Position numbers and translations under genes: made by a program | Notes under the pieces: model-generated | Database searches by the model: none | Told to the model about the DNA's origin: nothing | Seen by the model: the letters and a program-made list of their open reading frames with translations, nothing else | From: Halalkaliarchaeum sp036625675 | GTDB taxonomy: Archaea > Halobacteriota > Halobacteria > Halobacteriales > Haloferacaceae | Direction: 5' to 3' | Assembly: GCA_036625675.1 (NCBI GenBank) | Contig: JAZKTH010000117.1 | Coordinates: forward strand, 1-7,902 | DNA: 7,902 nt | Part shown: one piece after another, positions 1-4,795 of the stretch | How the letters are laid out: each line of letters starts with the position of its first letter | Numbering within the stretch: the first letter of the stretch is position 1

Positions 1-533
1 GTGTAGTAGGCGTACAACACCGGGACGTCCGGGTAGTTCGGGTGTACCGCGAGCCCCATCAGGCCGCCCTCGCCGCCGCCGGCCCACCAGCCCCCCTCGT
101 CGCCGACGTCGATCGCCTCCGCGTCGACGACGTCCTCCGGCTCGGCGACGGCCTCGAGGGTGCCGGCGTCGTACCGGAGGATCCGCCCGGGTCGCTCGGA
201 GACGAACAGGTCGCCGTCGGGCGCGAACGCCAGGTCCCACGGGATCTCGAGCCCCTCGATCACCGTCTCGGCCTCGTACTCGGCCGCCGGGGGTTCAGTC
301 GGCGGCTCCCACTCCGGATCGTACCTGTCCCACGAAGAGCGGTCGTGGTCGACCGACAGGTCGTACTCGTGGTCGATCGGCCCGGGATCGGTCGGCTCCG
401 GGGAGGGGTTCTCCGCGTCGGTAGTCGGTTCCGTCCCGATCGGGGTGGTCGATCCCCCGACGCAGCCGGAAACTCCGACCGCGGACGCGAGGCAGAGGGT
501 GGCCAACAGCCGGCGCCGATCGAGTCTTCTCAT
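1..533 (-). CDS. Tat-exported lipoprotein, glucose/sorbosone dehydrogenase (PQQ-type beta-propeller) family, N-terminal part
   Basis: Only the first 177 codons lie in the window; the gene runs off the left edge. The ATG at 533-531 starts a signal peptide with a twin-arginine stretch (Arg6-Arg7-Arg8-Leu-Leu), a hydrophobic run and a lipobox VSGC with Cys24, so the product is probably exported folded by Tat and lipid-anchored outside the membrane. A Pro/Thr/Asp/Glu-rich linker follows to about residue 85. Then comes the first blade, with the family hallmark IPWDLAFAPDGDLFVSERPG and, further on, GLMGLAVHPNYP. Members of this family oxidise sugars using PQQ or act as related propeller proteins; the substrate here cannot be read. 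It lies 111 bp downstream of rpsG on the same strand. No clear Shine-Dalgarno is seen; an AT-rich stretch near 575-585 could be a promoter element. The family call is firm; enzymatic activity is inference. Confidence 0.88.
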   Translation of the reverse strand, partial: MRRLDRRRLLATLCLASAVGVSGCVGGSTTPIGTEPTTDAENPSPEPTDPGPIDHEYDLSVDHDRSSWDRYDPEWEPPTEPPAAEYEAETVIEGLEIPWDLAFAPDGDLFVSERPGRILRYDAGTLEAVAEPEDVVDAEAIDVGDEGGWWAGGGEGGLMGLAVHPNYPDVPVLYAYY

Positions 534-601
534 GTGCTACTGGTGGGACGGCCGGACGCAAACGTGTTGTGGCCGGTTAACGAAACCGAGAGAAGGATCG
601 A

Positions 602-629
602 ACCGCCCGCTCCGGACCGCCCGCTTCGG
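602..629. repeat. 14-bp tandem direct repeat between rpsG and the dehydrogenase-like gene
   Basis: Two adjacent copies of a 14-bp unit (602-615 ACCGCCCGCTCCGG and 616-629 ACCGCCCGCTTCGG) differ by one base and are followed by a partial ACCG. They occupy the 3' side of the rpsG transcript, immediately after its stop. No function is evident. The rest of the 534-644 intergenic stretch holds no gene and no strong T-tract terminator that I can see. Confidence 0.6.
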
Positions 630-644
630 ACCGTCGTTCGGGCG

Positions 645-1274
645 TTACCTGGCCGCGGCGGCGACCCGCTCGCGCTCCTCCTTCTGGGAGATCGGGTACG
701 CCTGCACGTCGTAGTTGGCCGCGCCGATGAGCTGGCTCGCGAGCGCCTCCGACGCCGAGGTCGGCGACTTGTACGTGGCGCTCTGAACCCCGTCGGCGAT
801 GAACTTCAGCGCCTGATCGACGCGGCGCTGGGGGGCGACGTCGACGGCCTTCGGGACCGAGATCCCGCCGTACTTCAGCCGGACCGTCTCCTCGCGGGGC
901 GCCGCGTTCTCGACCGCCCGAACGAGAACCTGCACCGGGTTCTCGTCGGTCCGCTCGTGGACGATCTCGAACGCGTCGCGGACGATGTTGAGGCTCTGCT
1001 GCTTCTTGCCGGTGTTCTCCTCGGTCTGCATCAGCCGGTTGATGAGTCGTTCCACGATCGAGATCTCGCTTTTCTCGAACTGCTTCGATGCGTGTCGACC
1101 CATCGTGTGTGCGACCGGCGTGACGTGGATGTATCGCTGGGTGCTGGGATCGCTGTACTCGATGTCGCTCACGTCCCAGACGCCGAAAAGCAGCGCCTGT
1201 GGCGCCGTTTCGGCCTCCCCTTCCTCGCCCTCGGCCTCCGCCTCGGCTTCGGTTTCGGATTCGGACTCGCTCAT
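645..1274 (-). CDS. rpsG: 30S ribosomal protein S7
   Basis: Encodes 209 residues of the small-subunit head protein that nucleates folding of the 3' domain of 16S rRNA and lines the tRNA exit site. Residues 2-23 are a haloarchaeal acidic tail of Ser/Glu/Ala repeats. The conserved core starts near residue 25 and includes TMGRHASKQFEKSEISIVER (58-77), ENTGKKQQSLNIVRDAFEIV (86-105) and NPVQVLVRAVENAAPREET (112-130), then LKYGGISVPKAVDVAPQRR, all typical of archaeal S7. The C-terminal end SQKEERERVAAAAR also fits the family. The ATG at 1274-1272 overlaps the last base of the rpsL stop codon (TAATG), implying translational coupling. Length is normal for haloarchaeal S7. The identification is secure. 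Confidence 0.98.
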   Translation of the reverse strand: MSESESETEAEAEAEGEEGEAETAPQALLFGVWDVSDIEYSDPSTQRYIHVTPVAHTMGRHASKQFEKSEISIVERLINRLMQTEENTGKKQQSLNIVRDAFEIVHERTDENPVQVLVRAVENAAPREETVRLKYGGISVPKAVDVAPQRRVDQALKFIADGVQSATYKSPTSASEALASQLIGAANYDVQAYPISQKEERERVAAAAR

Positions 1275-1702
1275 TATCGGACCGGTTTCTCCGCGTTCCC
1301 GCGAACCAGTTCGATCAGCGATACGCCGTTCACCTTCTCGACCTTGTAGTTGACGCCCGAGAGGTCGCCCATCGCGCGACCCTTCGCGCCGCCGATCCCG
1401 GCGATGGTGACCTCGTCGTGCTCGTCGATGAAGGAGATCGCCCCGTCGCCCGGACAGAAGGCCGTGACCTGTTTGCCGTTCTTGATGAGCTGGACCCGAA
1501 CGCACTTCCGGATCGCGGAATTCGGTTGTTTTGCCTCGATGCCGACCTTCTCCAGAACGATCCCGCGTCCCTGCGGGGCGCCCTCGAGCGGGTCGGATTT
1601 CTTCTTGAGCCCGCGCTCGCGCCGAGCGTACTCGGAATCGGACCAGCGTCGTTTCTGCCGGTCCTTCTTGAGCTTGCGGGCGGCGTACTTGCCGTTCGCC
1701 AT
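1274..1702 (-). CDS. rpsL: 30S ribosomal protein S12
   Basis: Encodes 142 residues, the usual archaeal length for the decoding-centre protein S12. The N-terminal half is strongly basic (MANGKYAARKLKKDRQKRRW), unlike most haloarchaeal proteins but as expected for an rRNA-binding extension. The universal loop KQPNSAIRKCVRVQL occupies residues 58-72 and the second decoding loop AFCPGDGAISFIDEH residues 81-95; both contact the codon-anticodon helix. The C-terminal part has the family motif GIGGAKGRAMGDL (102-114). The start ATG at 1702-1700 has a TATA-like element about 27 bp upstream of it, suggesting a leaderless or nearly leaderless transcript. It is followed without a gap by rpsG. The identification is secure. 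Confidence 0.98.
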   Translation of the reverse strand: MANGKYAARKLKKDRQKRRWSDSEYARRERGLKKKSDPLEGAPQGRGIVLEKVGIEAKQPNSAIRKCVRVQLIKNGKQVTAFCPGDGAISFIDEHDEVTIAGIGGAKGRAMGDLSGVNYKVEKVNGVSLIELVRGNAEKPVR

Positions 1703-1727
1703 TGTACACCCGAATTCTCCGTGGAGC

Positions 1728-1736
1728 TACTTAAGC
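1728..1736 (-). promoter_or_regulatory. Candidate TATA element for rpsL-rpsG
   Basis: On the minus strand the sequence GCTTAAGTA lies with its centre about 30 bp upstream of the rpsL ATG. Archaeal TATA boxes sit about 25-30 bp before the transcription start, so initiation would fall close to the ATG, giving the leaderless or short-leader mRNA common in haloarchaea. No convincing BRE is visible. The assignment rests on spacing and AT content only. Confidence 0.5.
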
Positions 1737-1952
1737 ACCGTCATTTGAGAACGGCGAAACGGCTGGAGCGACGGGTAGCGATACCTATGAAGCGATCTGA
1801 GGGCGTTTCTTTGAATTCCGTGATTCGTACGACGCCCGCTAACCGGCTGGGAGGGGCCGAACGCTCTATAGATCCTTTCTTTGCCCCACTCCCTCCGGCC
1901 CGTGGCCGATCGTCGGCGGGACTATTATCAGGGACGGTAACTTGACAACTAT

Positions 1953-1960
1953 CTATAAAT
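1953..1960 (+). promoter_or_regulatory. Candidate TATA box for the RecA-like gene
   Basis: CTATAAAT is the best TATA match on the plus strand upstream of the gene starting at 2090. A start site about 25-28 bp downstream (near 1981-1985) would give a leader of about 105 nt that contains the hairpin at 1997-2049 and a Shine-Dalgarno. The same AT-rich block read on the minus strand (ATTTATAG) could also direct transcription toward rpsL with a leader over 200 nt long, so its direction is not certain. Confidence 0.45.
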
Positions 1961-1996
1961 GGTCGCGCCCTCGACCATCGACACGGCTCAACCGAG

Positions 1997-2049
1997 TGAC
2001 GCCGTTCCCCGTCCGGCGGCGGCCGGGAGCACCCGGCCGGACGGCGTCA
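1997..2049 (+). promoter_or_regulatory. Predicted two-part hairpin in the 5' leader of the RecA-like gene
   Basis: The outer arms are perfect: TGACGCCGT (1997-2005) against ACGGCGTCA (2041-2049). An inner stem pairs CGGCCGGG (2020-2027) with CCCGGCCG (2032-2039) around a 4-nt AGCA loop. A 14-nt left-side bulge (2006-2019), which includes GTCCGG able to pair alternatively with CCGGAC (2037-2042), gives the structure a possible switch. It lies between the candidate promoter and the ribosome binding site, 28 bp before the latter. The pairing is seen directly; a regulatory role is inference. Confidence 0.5.
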
Positions 2050-2076
2050 GGTCGGACGCGGGGAGAAACCGGTTCC

Positions 2077-2081
2077 GGAGG
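2077..2081 (+). promoter_or_regulatory. Shine-Dalgarno site for the RecA-like gene
   Basis: GGAGG ends 8 nt before the ATG at 2090, a standard spacing. It supports that start and indicates a leadered transcript, consistent with the nearest TATA-like box being well over 100 bp upstream. Confidence 0.7.
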
Positions 2082-2089
2082 ACTGCGGT

Positions 2090-3190
2090 ATGAATCACGA
2101 GAAGGGACAGGACGATGGCGGTACGAACGGCGAGGGTCCGCACGACGCCGGTCACGGCGAGGCCGACGGGAGCGACGCCGACCAGAGCGGCGACGACCTC
2201 GACCGGCTGTTTCCGTTCCAGGAGGACGCGGGTTCGGACGGCGAAACCGGCTCCTCTACGGGCGCGAACACCGGTGACTCCGCCGGGGAGGCCGGCGCGG
2301 CCGGCCCCGGCGCCGACGATGCGGGCGGGGGGGTCGATCTTCCCGAGCAATTCGGTGGGGGGGAACCGCCCGACGCCGGTTCTCTCCACGCGGACGGTTC
2401 CGCAGGCGGCGGGACGGCCGGCGGCGTAGCCTCCGGCCCCGCGACGAGCCAACCGTCCGGTCCCGGCGACATCGGCCTCGAGAACGGAACGTCGGGCCTC
2501 GGCCAGGGGGAGGAATCGGTGCGGGAGGACCCGCCGAAACAGCCCGCCGGAAACCGCCTCTCGACGGGGATCGAGCCGCTCGACAGGGAGCTCGACGGGG
2601 GCATTCCCCCGGGTCGGCTCGTCACCTTCGTCGCCCCGCCCGACGCCCAGAGCGAACTGCTCATCAAGGAGCTGTCCACGCAGCGGGACACGCTGTACCT
2701 GTCGACGATCCGGCCGTGCTGGGAGATCGAGGAGGAGCTGCGGGATCACATCCAGCGGAATCACGACTCCGGCGGGGGCGGACAGGCTCAAATCGAGCAG
2801 CTCCCGTCCGGCGCCAGGCTGGAGACGGCCCGTGAGCACCTGGAGAGCCTCGACAACAGGTCGCTCCTCGTCGTCAACGCCGTGAACGAGCTCGAGGCCG
2901 AGGCCGAAAACAGGTACGCCGAGTTCCTGAACGCGGTCAAACAGGCGCTGTGGGACACTGCGAGCATCGGGCTGTTCTACCAGATCAAGGAGGACGAACC
3001 CCCCCCGGGGCGGACGGTTACTCTCCGGCGGGCCGACCTGGTGTGGGAGCTCCACAAGTCGATGCAGAACACCGGGATCGAGAACTACCTGGAGATCTCC
3101 AAGTTCCGCGGCGGGAGCGCGCTGCGGGATCCGATCAAGCTCAAACTCACGGACGAGGTCGAAATCGACACCAGCCGAGACATCGCCTGA
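2090..3190 (+). CDS. RecA/KaiC-like domain protein with degenerate Walker motifs and long acidic N-terminus (HTR-like type)
   Basis: Encodes 366 residues. Residues 1 to about 153 are low-complexity, rich in Gly, Asp, Ser, Ala and Pro, with no hydrophobic core except a short LDRLFPF patch (37-43), and are probably disordered. From NRLSTGIEPLDRELDGGIPPGRL (155-177) the sequence follows the start of RadA/KaiC-like RecA folds. At the P-loop position it reads VAPPDAQSELLIKEL (181-195), lacking the Gly-Lys-Ser/Thr of a working Walker A. The Walker B strand SLLVVNAVNELE (258-269) has Asn where Asp is expected. KFRGG (338-342) matches the KaiC-type Lys-x-Arg-Gly element. This resembles haloarchaeal HTR-like or RAD55-type proteins proposed to act in signal transduction; the partner is unknown. 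It lies divergent to rpsL and convergent with the lipoprotein gene. The fold is likely, loss of ATPase activity probable, the role unknown. Confidence 0.85.
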   Translation: MNHEKGQDDGGTNGEGPHDAGHGEADGSDADQSGDDLDRLFPFQEDAGSDGETGSSTGANTGDSAGEAGAAGPGADDAGGGVDLPEQFGGGEPPDAGSLHADGSAGGGTAGGVASGPATSQPSGPGDIGLENGTSGLGQGEESVREDPPKQPAGNRLSTGIEPLDRELDGGIPPGRLVTFVAPPDAQSELLIKELSTQRDTLYLSTIRPCWEIEEELRDHIQRNHDSGGGGQAQIEQLPSGARLETAREHLESLDNRSLLVVNAVNELEAEAENRYAEFLNAVKQALWDTASIGLFYQIKEDEPPPGRTVTLRRADLVWELHKSMQNTGIENYLEISKFRGGSALRDPIKLKLTDEVEIDTSRDIA

Positions 3191-3193
3191 AGC

Positions 3194-3213
3194 GGGAGTC
3201 CTTTTCGGCTCCC
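3194..3213 (+). terminator. Possible terminator hairpin after the RecA-like gene
   Basis: Four bases after the TGA, GGGAG (3194-3198) pairs with CTCCC (3209-3213), with an inner CC/GG pair and a TTTT loop (3202-3205). Short stems and oligo-T tracts of this kind are found near haloarchaeal 3' ends. There is no T-run after the stem, so a bacterial-style mechanism is not implied. Confidence 0.35.
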
Positions 3214-3243
3214 ACCCCGAACACCCGCTCTAGCGACTGCCCC

Positions 3244-3333
3244 GCTCATAATGATTATTGTAGCGATTTACCGGTCGATCGGCCCACCGGGTGGCCGATC
3301 GTCCGGTTACGGCCTACAATAATCATTATCAGC
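3244..3333. repeat. Nested palindrome of about 90 bp between convergent genes
   Basis: The outer arms are a perfect 16-bp inverted repeat, ATAATGATTATTGTAG (3248-3263) and CTACAATAATCATTAT (3314-3329). They extend to 20 bp with one mismatch (3244-3263 and 3314-3333). Inside, 15-bp GC-rich arms with a single mismatch (3270-3284 and 3293-3307) flank an 8-nt centre (3285-3292). The outer arms are strongly AT-rich and the inner ones GC-rich. The right arm includes the stop codon and most of the last codon of the minus-strand lipoprotein gene. It could be a bidirectional 3'-end structure, a dimeric-regulator site or a small non-autonomous mobile element; no target-site duplication is visible. The symmetry is certain, the function open. 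Confidence 0.85.
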
Positions 3334-4216
3334 TGCCGTCCTCGTCGGTGGCCGTCGCCTCGCGAGCCTCCTCGATCCACCCGGGCTCCGGAAGCGTCGT
3401 CTCCCCGACTCCGCGGTACTCGCTCGTCACGACCACGCTGACCGCCTGTCCCTCGGATTCGCCCTCGAACTCCTGGGTCAACTCCCTGACGATGCCCCGT
3501 TCGTCGACGACCAGCGTCGCCGTCCCGTCGGTCACCGTTTCGGGCACGTCCCGGTCGCCCTCGAAGTCGGTACCCGAGAACCGGTAGCACGTTAGCTCGC
3601 CACACTCCTCGGTCCCCTCGAACTGGAACGTCCACTCGGAGAGCGCCCCGGTTCCGGTGCGGGCGTCGCCTCGCATCTTCTCGCGGAACTCCTCGGACGT
3701 CCGGTTCGCGGGCTCGACGGCGTACCGAACCCTGTCGCCGGCCCGTTCGCGGACGTACACGGTGGCGTTCTCGGCGTACAGCGTCAACCTCTCGGGCGTC
3801 TCCCGGAACTCGTTGTCGAGGTAGCGCCGCTCGTGTTCGACGTTCCAGCCGGTCTCGAGGGTCTGGTTCTCGAACCAGGGGAGCGGGTGATCCTCCCCCT
3901 CGTGGGTCGTCGTGACCTCCGAGGCGATCCGGAAGCTCCCCGACTCCATCACCGCGTCGACGTGGGTCGCCTCCAGCGCGCCGGCGTCGAGTTCGTTTCC
4001 GTCGATCCACGGCGGTCTCTCCGGCGTCGCGGGTGGGGCATCGGTAGCGTCGTCCCCGGTTTCGCCGTCGCTTCCGGTCCCGGTCTCGGCCCCGGTCTCG
4101 GTCGGCGTCGCTCCCTCCGTCGGTGACGTCGCCGGACCGTCCCCGGGACCCAGAGCGGCACAGCCCGCAGTGAGCAAAAGCACCGCCATCCCGAGGGTGG
4201 CCATCGTCCGTCGCAT
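3329..4216 (-). CDS. Haloarchaeal secreted lipoprotein of unknown function
   Basis: Encodes 295 residues from the ATG at 4216; the next Met codon (4204) would also keep the lipobox, and the frame upstream reaches only a TTG at 4300. The N-terminus MRRTMATLGMAVLLLTAGC is a lipoprotein signal with Cys19 as the predicted lipidated residue and no full Tat motif. Residues 21-70 are a Thr/Gly/Asp/Glu/Pro linker. The folded part (about 73-283) alternates short helices with many beta strands, has a Cys pair C205/C210 that could form a disulfide, and ends with GETTLPEPGWIEEA. This pattern resembles haloarchaeal lipoproteins with a LolA/LppX-like fold that are usually left as DUF families; I cannot name the exact one. 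A ligand-binding or envelope role is only a guess. It follows nusA on the same strand after 153 bp but seems to have its own promoter, and it runs convergent to the RecA-like gene. Confidence 0.85.
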   Translation of the reverse strand: MRRTMATLGMAVLLLTAGCAALGPGDGPATSPTEGATPTETGAETGTGSDGETGDDATDAPPATPERPPWIDGNELDAGALEATHVDAVMESGSFRIASEVTTTHEGEDHPLPWFENQTLETGWNVEHERRYLDNEFRETPERLTLYAENATVYVRERAGDRVRYAVEPANRTSEEFREKMRGDARTGTGALSEWTFQFEGTEECGELTCYRFSGTDFEGDRDVPETVTDGTATLVVDERGIVRELTQEFEGESEGQAVSVVVTSEYRGVGETTLPEPGWIEEAREATATDEDGS

Positions 4217-4238
4217 GCGTTCACCGGGGCTCCCAGGG

Positions 4239-4246
4239 TACAAAAT
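4239..4246 (-). promoter_or_regulatory. Candidate TATA element for the lipoprotein gene
   Basis: The minus-strand ATTTTGTA is centred about 26 bp upstream of the ATG at 4216, which fits a leaderless transcript. A GGTGA at 4226-4222 close to the ATG might instead serve as a weak ribosome binding site. The T-run in this element could also help end transcription coming from nusA. Confidence 0.45.
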
Positions 4247-4294
4247 CGCGGCGGTCGACGGCTCGCGTCGTCGGCGTCGGGTCGCCCCGCTCAG

Positions 4295-4385
4295 GGTCAA
4301 CTCGACGTCGTCACGTTCGGCGTCGCCACGTCAGGTCAACTCGACGTCGTCACGTTCGGCGTCGCCACGTCAGGTCAACTCGACG
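4295..4385. repeat. 39-bp tandem repeat containing the nusA 3' end
   Basis: Two identical 39-bp units (4296-4334 and 4335-4373) are followed by a 12-bp partial third copy (4374-4385) that lies inside nusA. Each full unit, read on the minus strand in the nusA frame, encodes a 12-residue acidic peptide RGDAERDDVELT and a TGA, echoing the real nusA end GVELT-stop. The two TGA codons at 4372-4370 and 4333-4331 are exactly 39 bp apart and in frame. A degenerate further copy with an extra G precedes 4295. This looks like recent tandem duplication of the gene's tail. Confidence 0.9.
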
Positions 4386-4789
4386 CCGTCGACGTCGTGG
4401 TGTCGGCTCGCCAGAACGCGCGCGGTCTCGATGTTTCGGCCGTCCGTCCCGATCGCGACCCCCCGGTCCGCCGGTTCGACCTCGACGTACGCCACCCGAT
4501 CGTTCTGCTCGGAGATGGTGACGGCCCTGACCGCGGCCGGCGCGAGCGCGTTGGCCACGAACGCGTCCGGAGCCTCCGCGTATTCGACGAGCCTGACCTG
4601 CCGCCCGAGCGCGTCCTCGACCCGGCCGACCGTCCGACCGCCGGGGCCGATCGCCTCGCGCATCTCCCCGGCCGGGATCACGAAGGTCAGCCTGTCGTCC
4701 TCGACCAGACAGTCGCGGGGGCTGATCCCGGTCAGCTCGTCGAACCGGCCGATGTACCGGCGCGCCTCGTCCGAGAGGGTCACCCGCAT
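4370..4789 (-). CDS. nusA: Archaeal NusA-like transcription factor (two KH domains)
   Basis: Encodes 139 residues, the normal length for archaeal NusA, which lacks the N-terminal RNAP-binding and S1 domains of the bacterial protein. It keeps two KH RNA-binding domains: the first GxxG loop is IGPGGRTV (47-54) and the second IGTDGRNIE (113-121). The N-terminus MRVTLSDEARRYIGRFDELTGISPRDCL is typical. It probably binds nascent RNA at the transcribing polymerase and affects elongation or termination. The ATG at 4789-4787 lies 6 bp after the rpoA2 stop with no visible Shine-Dalgarno, so coupling to rpoA2 translation is likely. The gene ends inside a tandem repeat that copies its last codons downstream; readthrough of the stop would add 12 residues before the next in-frame TGA. 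Confidence 0.96.
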   Translation of the reverse strand: MRVTLSDEARRYIGRFDELTGISPRDCLVEDDRLTFVIPAGEMREAIGPGGRTVGRVEDALGRQVRLVEYAEAPDAFVANALAPAAVRAVTISEQNDRVAYVEVEPADRGVAIGTDGRNIETARVLASRHHDVDGVELT

Positions 4790-4795
4790 GACGGG

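Larger units (their letters stand above)
1703..2089. other. Divergent intergenic region between rpsL and the RecA-like gene
   Basis: These 387 bp hold no open frame that I can support on either strand. They contain candidate promoters for both flanking genes, an AT-rich patch around 1860-1880 with the palindromic core CTATAG, and a hairpin in the leader of the plus-strand gene. The first part (about 1741-1960) is visibly less GC-rich than the flanking genes, as expected for control DNA. Confidence 0.6.

Noticed and set aside
42..1349. A 435-codon plus-strand frame across rpsG and the dehydrogenase-like gene
   Set aside because: It crosses two unrelated minus-strand genes and their intergenic gap; its composition is that of antisense translation.
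1860..1880. CTATAG-centred AT patch as a further promoter
   Set aside because: It lies more than 150 bp from either start codon and is palindromic, so neither direction nor function can be argued.
1988..3055. A 355-codon minus-strand frame opposite the RecA-like gene
   Set aside because: The plus-strand frame has a Shine-Dalgarno, an acidic haloarchaeal composition and a recognisable fold; the opposite frame has none of these.
3248..3329. Resemblance of the palindrome arms to a bacterial Fur box (GATAATGATAATCATTATC)
   Set aside because: The matches are to half sites only, the arms are 50 bp apart, and the element lies at the 3' ends of two genes rather than in a promoter. The similarity is probably chance from AT-rich symmetry.
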